64,000 bases of DNA, from assembly GCA_949751835.1 (NCBI GenBank), contig CATKHK010000013.1, forward strand, positions 496,001-560,000, written 5' to 3'. Positions 45,975 to 57,158 of the stretch are shown in pieces (within the stretch, counting starts at the first letter, position 1; every line of letters begins with the position of its first letter). The DNA is from Blepharisma japonicum (taxonomy: Eukaryota > Ciliophora > Heterotrichea > Heterotrichida > Blepharismidae). The notes below the pieces were generated by a model. That model saw only the letters and a program-made list of their open reading frames with translations, made no database searches and was not told where the DNA came from. Made by a program: the position numbers and the translations under genes.

Positions 45975-46407
45975 TAGATAGCTTATATTTTTATATATGT
46001 CGTATCAATTATATCCTAAAATCAATTTGATTTCTACTTATATTTTTGAAATAATTCCATAATTATCTCAAGCTTCAGTTAATGCATGGGAATACTGATT
46101 GGCCTACATCTTTCATTGCCTTTTGAGAACTTTCCATAAATCTAGTTTGAATTCTAAGCCTTTAAATAATGCAAATAAGAGAATTGCATTGGTTTTATAT
46201 TGTTTTTTGACTATCCCTAAAATTTTCCTGAATTGGAACCTTGAATGCAAAATCCTAGAGCCAACATCTACTTTTCAGTGAAATTCTCTAAAATGCAAAT
46301 TTTCATAATGCTGTCCTCTGTTTAAAAAGTGTATAAATTTAAATATCTTCAAATATATTCTAAATTTGTGTTGCAGCTAAAGAGCTTAATTAATCTCTAT
46401 TATATAA
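45975..46407. other. Divergent intergenic region with ambiguous short open frames (46070-46310)
   Basis: The outer parts are AT-rich, but 46070-46310 is less so and is open with TGA as Trp on the plus strand (~80 codons, no ATG). A minus-strand frame (ATG near 46306) is also open if a 17-nt GT-AG segment is removed, then meets TAG. Neither has a recognisable domain. It could be a small gene, an extra 5' exon or a remnant. Confidence 0.3.
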
Positions 46408-48952
46408 ATGTCTTTTATTCCAAGCACAAGCTTTTTTGATGTAAAAATTTATTTAGTCTCCTGGAGATATTGAAAAACCGCAAGTCAACCAACCTAAAAA
46501 AATTGTAAAAAGACCTCCACCTACAAATAAGTTAAAATTTCTTACTGAAGCCAAAAGTGAGCCTATTATTCCTGATCAAAAAAATAGCGCGGTTCAATTC
46601 TATGAGTCATCAGTGTTAAAGCTTATGCAAAATGATGATGAAGAAGTAAAAGAGCCCGAAATTTTGCAACTTGATATGCCACTAATAGATGAAGAGATCA
46701 AGGATGAAACCTTTAATAAAGCACTTAACCAAAATTTCGCAGAAATCCCCAAAAAGGCTAAAGAAAAACTAAAGCAAAAGCCAAAATTTAAAGAAAACTT
46801 CGTGAAGTTAAATTTAAGCAAAGGGAAAAGTTTTTCTAAAATGGGAAAAACGAGATATGGAAAAAAGGGTAAAAATAAAGCATTATTTGATCCCACATCT
46901 TATGGAATGGAGCAAAGAAATATTGTCTCATATTCTGAAGGATTTACAAACAAAGTAAGAACTGAGCATACAGATTGAACGGAAATCTTAAAAAATGAAT
47001 TTGGGTTTAATGATTGGAGAGAAGGACAACTTGAGAGCATCCAAAAATTGACAGAAGGCAATAATGTTTTGACAGTATTGCCTACTGGTGCTGGAAAAAG
47101 TTTAATTTATCAATTTTCCGCAAGAATTTTGTCAGGACTCACAATTGTAATAACGCCTCTTGTGTCGCTTATTACTGATCAAATTTTAAGGCTGCCAGCA
47201 TGCTTATCAGGAGCTTGCATTCATGCTCAATTGCCACCTCAACTGCAATTTAAAATCTACCAAGAAGCGAAAGAAGGGAAAATTGACATTCTTTATTTAA
47301 CTCCAGAAAAATTTCTTTCAGATTGCTTTAAATTCCAAAATATTTCTTTATTTTGTATAGACGAAGCTCACTGTGTTTCACAGTTATCATTTTCATCCAG
47401 ACTTTCCTATCTACTAATTCCTAAATCCACAAATTCTTTAAGAATTCTTGCACTAACAGCTACTGCACACAAAGATACTTGTAAAGACATATCAGAAATT
47501 TTACACATTACAGAGGTAATTTCTTATGGCTTCCCATTGCGTAAAAATATTGAAATAAAAATTTCTAGAGATCCTGACATTATTACAGCAATTGGAAGAC
47601 TAATTAAAACTGACGAATTCAGAAGAGGAAGTATAATCATATATTCTCCATTTCAATATCTAACAGACAGTGTCGCTCAATGGCTTAAAAGCAAAGGAGA
47701 ATCGGCTGCAAGCTTTCATGGAGGAATACCAGACTATAAAAAAGAAAAAATTCAAGAAAATTTCATGACAGGAAAAATTAGAATCCTAGTGGCTACTGTT
47801 TCATTTGGGATGGGAATTGATAAAGCTAATGTAAAAGGGGTTATCCATATGTATTTACCTAAAACCCTAGAACATTTAGTGCAGGAAACTGGAAGAGCAG
47901 GAAGAGATGGCGAAATCTCATATGCCCACATTATATTGAATGAAAGAGATATGCATCAATTGCGATCATTAGGCTACACAAATCATATAACAAAACGACA
48001 CATAATCCAGCTAGTGAAATCTATAAATCGCAATGGATTCAAAAGGAAAAGAGGTGACAATGATGTTTTATCAAAAGATCCATCCATAATAAAACTGCAA
48101 GAAACATGCGAAGACATGGGCTTAGAAAAAGATACTCTTTCTTCTTTACTATTGGAGCTCGAAAAAAGAGATGTGTTAGCTTTAAATCCTTTAACATATA
48201 CAGCTGTTCAAATCCGATTTCATAAATCACAACCTGATCAATTAGCAGAAAAATATTCTATCATAAGCCATGTTCTTGCAAAATCCAAAAACTACGCAGG
48301 AGTAAGAAAACTTTATATTCCTGATATAACAGAAGGCATAGGATTGTCTGTACAAGATATTATTCAAGTGCTAAGAAGGCTTGCAGCCACAGGAGAAATT
48401 TCATGTGAATTCTCTGATGAAGCTTTTATTCTAGAGCCAAAAAATGTCCCAGAAGAATTCGAGCTACTTAAACTAGCAAAAGACGTGGAGGCATATTTTT
48501 CACGAATAGAAGAGGTTTATAGAGAAAAAATTGAAACATGTTATAGTGTTTTAAATAAATTCGCAGCAGATTCTTATGCTTCCAGCAAAAATTGCAATGA
48601 AGAACTTGGGAATTATATTAATACTTATATGAATGGCAACGTTAAAGAAATGCTCCCTGAGCAAAGGCTGCCTTTGGATATTGATATGGATATTCACGCG
48701 GTAGTAGGAAACTTTGATGGCATCCCAGATACAAAAGATATAGTTTGTGTGATGCAAGGAATTAATTCAAGGAGAACGCCTTCTACAAGATGGAAAGACC
48801 ACCATATGTGGGGAAGATATATGAAATATCCATTTAATCTAGTATACGAAGCAGTTAATGAATTTCTTCTTGATGAAATTGAAAGTAAAATCGAATATCG
48901 AGTGAAAAAACAGAAAGAAGAAACAGGTGAAATTATTGAACAAGATAATTAA
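46408..48952 (+). CDS. RECQL4: RecQ4-type DNA helicase with Sld2-like N-terminus
   Basis: 842 residues: exon 1 46408-46440, 16-nt intron 46441-46456 (GTAAAAATTTATTTAG), exon 2 46457-48952. TGA at 46976-46978 is Trp. The N-terminal Sld2-homology stretch 'ENFVKLNLSKGKSFSK' corresponds to 'YVRLNMK' in human RECQL4. Helicase motifs: I 'LPTGAGKSLIYQ', II 'CIDEAHCVSQ', V 'VATVSFGMGIDKANVKGVIH', VI 'QETGRAGRDG'. The C-terminus 'DIVCVMQGINSRRTPSTRW', then 'HHMWGRYMKYPFNLV', matches the RecQ4-specific C-terminal region. RecQ4 works in replication initiation and repair. The aromatic-rich loop after motif II ('SQWxHxFRPxY' in the family) is changed to 'SQLSFSSRLSY'. Confidence 0.93.
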
Positions 48953-49116
48953 TCTCTTATCTGTATTAACTAATTCTGATGCTCTTTTTTAAGCACTTTA
49001 ATGATAAATTATGCATTCATTCCAATATTTAAAATTAAATAGCATCTGCTAGAATTCTGGAACAAAGAAAAAATAATTAAAATAAATTTAGAAAGCCAAA
49101 ATTAATGAAGATATTT

Positions 49117-50427
49117 TTAGAATATTGTCCCAGAGCAATGAACTCTTTTTGCACCTGCAAACCTTGGGTCATCGTCATCTTCTTCTTCATCTTTATAGTC
49201 AGAATGAATCTTTGTATCATTTTCAGTCACATGGTATTTTTCAAATTCGATCGTGGAGTGTTTTTCTACCCCAGGAGTGTCCTCAATTTCCATTAAATCA
49301 CCAGGTAAAACAGTTCTTAATTGGTTAATTTGTGCAGGAGATAAAGAACGTGGAGCTGGAAACTCAACTTCAAAGGTAATGAATAAGTTTCCGAACTTGA
49401 ATGGAGTCCTCATAAGCGGCATTCCGAGATCTCTGACAGTCCTAACATCTCCAGGCTTTATGATGTCTTGTGGCTCAGATTGAATCAATTTTTGTGTGCC
49501 ATCTAAGTGTTTGATAAGGAATTTATAGCCTGTCAGTGCTTCTTTTAGTGAAATTTTCTGTAGCATAACCAAATCTGCCTTTTTTCTCTTAAAAAGCTCA
49601 TGCTCCTTTTCTTCAACCACCACTATCAGATCTCCAGCTTGCATTCCTGGCTTTTCATCACTTTCACCCATAAATGAGTACTTATGGTGGTTTGGCACAC
49701 CTTTATCAATAACAACCTCAATGATCTTCTTTTCCTGGAGAATCTGTTTTCCTTTGCAAGTTTTGCATCTGTTTTTGGCATCATATGTTTTCCCTGTGCC
49801 ATTGCAGTTGTCGCAAGCTCCAGTACTTTGTGAGACAATTCCATGACCAATTTGAGTCATTTTGGTAACAATGCCTCGACCTTTGCAATAACTGCAAGTC
49901 TTAGCATTGTGCCCACCTTCGCCATTGCAGGTTTGGCAGTTCCTGTCTCGGTTTATAGCAATTTTTCTGGAAGTTCCATTGTAAATATCTTCTAGACTGC
50001 ATTTCAATGAGTAAGTTGCGTCTGGGCCACGCCTTGGGCCTTGCTCTCTTCTTTGTCCTCCACGACCTGCTAATAAGTCAAAAATGCTGGTTGCTTCACT
50101 TTCAGCGCCACTCATCCCTTGGTTGATGCCTTTTTCACCATATCGGTCATAGACTTTTCGTTTTTCAGGATCTGAAAGAATTTCTGCTGCATGTGTGATT
50201 TCTTGGAATTCTTTGGGATCTCCACCTTTGTCTGGGTGCTTGGTTTTGGCTAGTTGTCGGTAAGCTTTTTTGATATCGCTACATGATGTGTTCTTGTCGA
50301 CTCCCAGTAATGTATAGAATCTTGTGTTATCAACTTCCTCTTCTTCATGAGGACCCTGTGGGACTCCTCCACCGAAGAAATCGCCGAATGGAAATCCACC
50401 GCCGCCACCACTACTGAAGAAATGCAT
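49117..50427 (-). CDS. Type I (DNAJA/Ydj1-like) HSP40 co-chaperone with N-terminal G/F segment
   Basis: 436 residues. J domain at ~35-100 with 'KTKHPDKGGDPKEF' (HPD). Four zinc-binding CxxCxGxG repeats: 'CQTCNGEG', 'CSYCKGRG', 'CDNCNGTG', 'CKTCKGKQ' (the last one imperfect). Two C-terminal substrate-binding domains and an acidic tail ('YKDEEEDDDDPRF') with a final 'VHCSGTIF'. The J domain stimulates Hsp70 ATPase. The Gly/Phe-rich segment ('SSGGGGGFPFGDFFGGG') lies before the J domain rather than after it, which is unusual. No Trp and no TGA in frame. Confidence 0.93.
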   Translation of the reverse strand: MHFFSSGGGGGFPFGDFFGGGVPQGPHEEEEVDNTRFYTLLGVDKNTSCSDIKKAYRQLAKTKHPDKGGDPKEFQEITHAAEILSDPEKRKVYDRYGEKGINQGMSGAESEATSIFDLLAGRGGQRREQGPRRGPDATYSLKCSLEDIYNGTSRKIAINRDRNCQTCNGEGGHNAKTCSYCKGRGIVTKMTQIGHGIVSQSTGACDNCNGTGKTYDAKNRCKTCKGKQILQEKKIIEVVIDKGVPNHHKYSFMGESDEKPGMQAGDLIVVVEEKEHELFKRKKADLVMLQKISLKEALTGYKFLIKHLDGTQKLIQSEPQDIIKPGDVRTVRDLGMPLMRTPFKFGNLFITFEVEFPAPRSLSPAQINQLRTVLPGDLMEIEDTPGVEKHSTIEFEKYHVTENDTKIHSDYKDEEEDDDDPRFAGAKRVHCSGTIF

Positions 50428-50679
50428 TTAAAATATATTACAAAACACATTCTCATAAGCTTATATAGGTGATTCTAGAAAGTTCCATTAATTTTAAGCC
50501 ACTTATACAATAATCAATTTTTGATAGCTGAAGTTTATAATAATTTACCTTTTACCTATGATATTTATAATTTTACTCAGTTGATTTCTGTATTATTCGG
50601 ATAAAGATGTTTATTTGCTTAATTTTATAACTCCACATATGAGATAAAGAGCTTATTATTCTTTTCCATATAAAGCTTA

Positions 50680-51054
50680 TTACTCAAATCTTAACGAATG
50701 AATACTCACGAAATCATTCCACCCACTAGCAATCACAAATTTCACATACTGAAAAACCTTGGTGCTATTGATCTCTACAGTTTCTCTCTGCAGATCTCTC
50801 GAATCCCCTATTTCAGTTTCCCCGATTTTTACGAAGTTGCCTAGATGTGGGCCTTCGCTTCCTTCAACTACAATCTGCCGCACTTTTGTTGATACAAATC
50901 TGATACTTCTGAGAGATTTGGCTGGGGTCAGCTGAATTAAAATTTCTTGAGGATAAACTCCTGTGCTCATCCAGAACTCTCGGGTAGGCTGAGAGAGGAT
51001 ATTATCAGCTGGAAACTGCTCATCATAAGAGGTTGCCATAAGAACTCGTGCCAT
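50680..51054 (-). CDS. IFT25: Intraflagellar transport protein IFT25 (HSPB11)
   Basis: 124 residues, a galactose-binding-like (F5/8 type C) beta sandwich. 'PTREFWMSTGVYPQEILIQL' corresponds to 'PETFWTTTGMFPQEFII' of human IFT25, and 'QYVKFVIASGWNDFVSIHSLRFE' matches its C-terminal strand. IFT25 pairs with IFT27 in the IFT-B complex and links to BBSome export of ciliary cargo. Both Trps are TGG. It shares a 103-bp divergent intergenic region with the BPI-like gene. Confidence 0.93.
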   Translation of the reverse strand: MARVLMATSYDEQFPADNILSQPTREFWMSTGVYPQEILIQLTPAKSLRSIRFVSTKVRQIVVEGSEGPHLGNFVKIGETEIGDSRDLQRETVEINSTKVFQYVKFVIASGWNDFVSIHSLRFE

Positions 51055-51157
51055 TTAATAAATTTATGAATTTAAATTGAATTCTTATAGTAGATGCGTG
51101 GTAAATATATGAAGACACAATGAGAAATAGCAAAAACAATGATTTGGCATAATAAAT
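51055..51157. promoter_or_regulatory. Compact bidirectional promoter interval (103 bp)
   Basis: Entire space between the ATGs of IFT25 (minus) and the BPI-like gene (plus). Both promoters must be here or overlap coding sequence. No defined motif recognised. Confidence 0.4.
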
Positions 51158-52645
51158 ATGTCGAAGAATTGGGTTTTTGCTGTTGCGCTTATTTTTTTGA
51201 TAGCAAAATGTTCGGCTGCCAACCCAGGAATGAAAATTTCTCGAAGTCTTGAAGACGCTTCTTCATTAGTAAGAGATTTGATACCTATTGCAGCAGAGTA
51301 TATATCAGCAGAAAACTTAGGCAGTCTCAATTTCAACGGAGTTGATAATGGCATAAATGTAGCTGTCACTGCTAAAAATATTGCCCTTACAAATTCCACA
51401 ATTAATCCTTCCAATGTGAGTGTTATTATTGTGCAGCCAAACTGGTTTAATATCACTTTTTATAATTTCACAGGGGATTTGTCATTTCAGTACTCTGAAT
51501 ACAACACAAGTAAAAATATTAACAAAACAGGAACTGCTGATGCATTTTTCACTGGCGTTTTAATAATGGATGCAGAAATTCAAAACGATGAAGGAGTTCC
51601 TCAGCTTTATACTGACGTTATTACTCTCAGCATATATGAAATTACGTTTCAAGACTTGAGCTTCTCTGCAAACTTGACGACGCAGTTTACAACTCGTATT
51701 ATCAATTTTTTACAGGCAAATACTGGGCTAGTTTTTCTTCAGGCATTTGAATCAAGAATAAATAGCTATACTCAGGGTCTCAACTGGTTCCCACAGGTGC
51801 CAGACTTGCCTATATATTTGAATAACTTGTGAATTGGAACACCAGTAATTAGCTATAATCCAGCATATTCATGCATCAATAATTATGTTACTGCATGGTA
51901 TAATGGAACATTTGTTACACAAAATGATAACTCAGCTAAGATGCCTTCTATAGCTCCAGCTATTGCTATGCCAGATCGTTATACTAATCCTAACGGAGTC
52001 GGGTCATCCCAGGTAATGATTTCTCAATATATGCTTCAATCATATTATAATGCGATCACAACTAAATACGCATATCATTTCATTACAAAACTGCCTAATG
52101 GCTATCCTAATATATTAACTTCTACATCTGGGTATTATCCTGAGCTTTACCAAACATACGGTAATGTCCCTGTGAATCTAAACATTTCTACTGTAGGAGC
52201 TCCTATTGTTACAATAGTTCCAGAAATTGGTCTTTTGGTATCTGGGACAGTAGATGTCCAGATTTTGATTTATAATTCCATGCTCAACCAATGGTCATAT
52301 CCAGTCTATTTTAAAGCTAACTTATTATTTTTGGTGACTCTACAAGTGAAAAATGGAGTTGTTAAAGGATATGCCTACAACCAAAAAGTCACATCAATTT
52401 ACAGTGTAAACTCTATAATTGGCCCAATCAATACTTATAACCTAAGAATGCTGACAGCTGATCTTATGAAAAGTTTCATACAAAGCTACAATGGCGCTGT
52501 TTTCTTCCCAGTATTTACCCTTCCATACCCATCTGGTACGACGTTTGATAATATTCATTTACGAATGGAATCTGGATATATGGTGATAGATTATGATGCA
52601 AGTTTACCGCTTCCAGTATTTCAGCTTCAAGGACTAAATTGCTAA
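51158..52645 (+). CDS. BPI/LBP-family lipid-binding secreted protein
   Basis: 495 residues; TGA at 51830-51832 is Trp ('YLNNLWIGTPV'). Signal peptide 'MSKNWVFAVALIFLIAKCSA' is followed by 'NPGMKISRSLEDASSLVRDLIPIAAEYI', which fits the first helix of the BPI/LBP fold. Alternating amphipathic strands and N-glycosylation sites fill two ~200-residue halves; the end 'ESGYMVIDYDASL' corresponds to the conserved 'hxxgyxxlxtdf' terminus. The BPI family binds lipids or lipopolysaccharide; in a bacterivorous protist a role in handling bacterial lipids is plausible but inferred. Confidence 0.82.
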
Positions 52646-52725
52646 AAGAATAATTATCATATTTTAGAATAGCCTGATAAGTTAGATATTTAATGCTTCT
52701 GATTATTATGGTTTCATATGTGTAT

Positions 52726-54450
52726 TTAAGAATGATTTGGCTCCTTATCAACAGCTACTGATACAATAACCGTGGTGTCATCTAGTTTCCCTCCAATGAA
52801 CCTTTTTCCTTTTTTTGAAGCATTTCTGGCAAAAGGCGACTTATATGACTTGTCCCATCCTTTTATTATAGCTTTTTCTACCAATGTGTGAGCTAAATTG
52901 TCAGCAAAATCTTGTGGGTCATCAAAAAATTCCAGCATACTTTCAGCGCTTTTTATTATATCTTCTTCATATAAATTGTCAAAAAGTCCATCCGTTCCTG
53001 CAATAATAATATCTCCTACTTTTAAAGGGATCATTTCAGTTTGGGCATCTAGTACTGAATCGTTCAAAGTATGATTTGTTCGTGATAACAAGTTTATAAG
53101 TCTGCCAAGCCCTTGTTCAATTAACTCTTGGAATTTGTTCGATTTAGGAAGATTTGAGAGCTGATAAGGGCAGTTAAAAGAATGCTGCTGCTCTGTTGAT
53201 CGATAGACCGAATATAAAGCCTTATTATTTTCTCGTGGTCTGAGCACCAAAAAGCTTGAATCTCCAAGACAAAAAGAATGAAGCATAGAGTCATAAAAAA
53301 TACACAAAAGCAGTGTACTACTGCCATATGAAGTCACCCTTCTATGTGCCTCAAGAGCAACTTGCTCAAGAAGATCACAATATTCTGAATCTTGTGAAAC
53401 AGTTTCTAGTAAAACATCTTCGCAATATCTTATGAGCTCTTTGGAAAACCTGCTTTCATCTAGCCCGTAGGAGCTTCATTCTCCAACACCATCTGCCAAC
53501 CCAAATGCTTGTAGTTCAAAGTTAATGAAATATGCATCAGCACTTCCTTGAGGATTTATTGGTGATGATTTTATTTTTGGCCTCGCACACATAGCTGCAC
53601 CAGTTATTAAAGCGACAGGAGCTTTTTTGTTTTTCCCTCTTATCACACCAAAGCCTCTTGGAGAGTCTAAATTTCCACTTAAGGTGCGAGCTAAAATTAG
53701 AGGAGATTGGCTACCTTCAGTGATGATTTGTTTAGAAAGCTCAGAGTCAATGACAGCATTGAAGGAACGGACACTCATAGATCTCGATAGCTTTTTGGCT
53801 TTGTCTTTGACTATTATGATATTGTTATAATTTCCCAGTATGTCTTGTGAAACAGCTAAATCTCCATCACAAACCCAGGAGCCGTCAACATTGAATTTTA
53901 CACAATACGTCCCTTCAGGCAGTTTTCGGTCCTCAACAACTGTAGAGATAAATTCTTTGAGGTATTTAGAGTATCTTAAATTTATTTTTTCTTTTCATGT
54001 AGGCTCAGTAAAATTTCCTATCATTTTCACATCTTTTCCTCCATGTCTTCATCTTATTAGTCTCTTATTATCAATCCCTTTAAGAAATGATAAGTCTTTC
54101 CTCACAAGTCATCCTCTAGCATATCTTTGTATGGTAATTGCATGCATTTTTCGAATTAATATCAATCGATTTATTACTGCATAAAACCTGAGCCTTTTTT
54201 TAGTTAGGAATATTCTGTAATTTCTGATGATAAAATTTGATGCATTTTTTCTTATCTCAAGAAGTTTATTTACTAATTCCTGTACAGGCATGCCAAAATT
54301 ATCATCAATTTGAGGTATAATTTCTAAAGATTTTACTTCTGGCTCTGATGATTTCAGCATATAAGTTAAGCCATTCCCATTGCAGTCTTCGTGGCAGATT
54401 ATTTTACAGTTCTGAGGGGATGTATGATTGCTTGTTTCTGTGTTTATCAT
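52726..54450 (-). CDS. IQ motif - AMPK-type glycogen-binding (CBM48) - PP2C phosphatase fusion
   Basis: 574 residues in one frame with TGA as Trp; the standard code cuts it into three ORFs and hides the middle domain. IQ motif at ~108-120 ('AITIQRYARGWLVRKDL'). AMPK beta-type glycogen-binding domain at ~135-215: 'HGGKDVKMIGNFTEPTWKEKI', 'LPEGTYCVKFNVDGSWVCDGD', 'LGNYNNIIIV', with the two ligand-stacking Trps conserved (one TGA, one TGG). PTC7/TARG-type PP2C from ~255 to the end: 'FGLADGVGEW', 'AGTDGLFDNL', 'GGKLDDTTVIVSVAV' supply the metal-binding aspartates. Predicted Mn/Mg-dependent Ser/Thr phosphatase targeted to glycogen and possibly tuned by calmodulin-like proteins (inference). Confidence 0.88.
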
Positions 54451-54692
54451 TAATTTTATTATGTGAATTTCAAAAGAGGCCAGTGATGGCTATATAAAAA
54501 TGAGGTATAAAACAATTATAAAACTATGAATAGGATTTAGACTCAATAACTTAGTATTTACTTATCAGAATATTTTCATGTTATTATTAAAATTAGAATT
54601 TCTTATTTTATGTTGCTAAATAACTATTTTTAGTTGCTCTATATAATTTAGCGTTAATGAGAATAACTCTCTCATTGGTTAGACTAATATAA

Positions 54693-55014
54693 ATGGAAAA
54701 AGAAGAAGCTAACCACGAAGCATTCATGGTAAAAGCCATTAAGGATAAAACCAAGCACATCATTCCTGCCCATCAAGCAAGCGATGTTTTAGAGACTTTA
54801 TCCAATCTTGAAAGGTAAAGAAAAACTTAGAGATTACCAAGAAATGAAAGAAAAAATTGATAATGCAACTGAATTGCGAGGAGGGATCCCTTGCAGTGAA
54901 TTAAAATCTGTTTATAAATCCAACTCAAAAGAACTTAGAATTTCAGAAGAGACCTTGCAAGCTATGGAACAAGCATGCCCTGATCATCCCCAGCAAAAAG
55001 CTCAAACTCAGTAA
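54693..55014 (+). CDS. Small helical protein of unknown function
   Basis: 101 residues from two exons (54693-54814 and 54831-55014) around a 16-nt intron, GTAAAGAAAAACTTAG. Without the intron only the second part is open. Mostly helical and charged ('EAFMVKAIKDKTKHIIPAHQ', 'DYQEMKEKIDNATELRGG'); no membrane segment and no TGA. Size and helicity resemble small BLOC/MICOS-type subunits, but no family could be recognised. Confidence 0.72.
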
Positions 55015-55193
55015 TTAACTGAAATTTCTTTTTAGAACTGATTTTTTGATTTTTACTTAAACTCAATTTATTTTTCCAAAATTCCCTTAAGTTTGCGCTG
55101 CTTCTACTCTATTTCCTTATGATTATTTCTTAAAGTTCCTGATCTGATCTAAAAGGCTAAAATTTATATTTAAATTTGTAATTGATATTATAC

Positions 55194-56329
<1,136 letters not shown>

Positions 56330-56950
56330 ATGTTCACAAATATGGATGCCTTGCCAGATCGGATGCAAAGAAAAAGAAAATATGCAGGAATAGGGTGCAT
56401 TTTTCAATTTATCAGTGCAATAGCTGGGATTTTTGTTTATTTATTCCTCAGGCGAGTTCCTATGGTTTTAATCATAAATTTGTTTACAGCATGCCTCTCA
56501 ATAGTAGGTTATTTAGGTGCAAATCATATGAATAAGACACAAATTTCAATTCATGGATTTACCACAGTTGTTTTACTTGGTGGATTCTTTATATATCAAA
56601 TTATAGAGCTTTTATTTTTAACAAATTCTGCATCAGATAAGATCCTGCTTTTATTGATAAGCATTCCTTATTTTGTTGATTTTATTGCAGGATGCTTAAA
56701 CTTAAGTTTATACTTTGATATATTAGAGCCACCTACTGTATCTGAAGTGCCTGAGGAATATCAAATTCCTCTTATAGAAAATTCAAATACTTTATGCAAA
56801 ATTTGTTATGATAGGCCTTGCACTATGGTGGTTTATCCATGTGGGCACAAGTGTCTATGTGCCCCTTGCTCTAGAAATTTGATAAAATCGCTATCTAAAT
56901 GCCCATTTTGCAGAGGAGTGATAAGGGATATGATTTTGGTTTATGAATAA
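56330..56950 (+). CDS. Multi-pass membrane RING-finger E3 ligase candidate
   Basis: 206 residues. Four hydrophobic segments at about 20-38, 44-62, 75-95 and 105-126 ('IGCIFQFISAIAGIFVYLF', 'VPMVLIINLFTACLSIVGYL', 'ISIHGFTTVVLLGGFFIYQI', 'ILLLLISIPYFVDFIAGCL') are followed by a C-terminal C3HC4 RING: 'CKICYD', 'PCGHKCLCAPC', 'CPFCR'. The RING-HC placement at the extreme C-terminus resembles MUL1/IAP-type ligases. Probably an organelle-membrane ubiquitin ligase; the compartment is unknown. No Trp and no TGA. Confidence 0.87.
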   Translation: MFTNMDALPDRMQRKRKYAGIGCIFQFISAIAGIFVYLFLRRVPMVLIINLFTACLSIVGYLGANHMNKTQISIHGFTTVVLLGGFFIYQIIELLFLTNSASDKILLLLISIPYFVDFIAGCLNLSLYFDILEPPTVSEVPEEYQIPLIENSNTLCKICYDRPCTMVVYPCGHKCLCAPCSRNLIKSLSKCPFCRGVIRDMILVYE

Positions 56951-57143
56951 AGAAAATGTAAAAGAAATAATTTTAAAAATAAACCCAATAAATTTAATTG
57001 GCTTGTTCAGATACTGAAAGCAATTATAATCTATTTAATACCCTTAAGAAAGTAGGAATTTTATAATTATTTAGACTTATTAAAAGTTTAATTTATGATT
57101 TATATAAATTTTAATTGTAATTAGTCAATTTCATATACATTAA

Positions 57144-57158
57144 ATTGATATTAATAAT
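57144..57158. repeat. Left copy of a 15-bp target-site duplication
   Basis: ATTGATATTAATAAT, identical to 58143-58157. The pair brackets the insertion between them. Because the element tail is itself ATTG-repetitive, the true boundary may shift by a few bases. Confidence 0.75.

Noticed and set aside
46099-46281. 60-residue plus-strand ORF reported as a gene
   Set aside because: Its first codon is TTG, no in-frame ATG exists upstream before a TAA, and no domain is visible.
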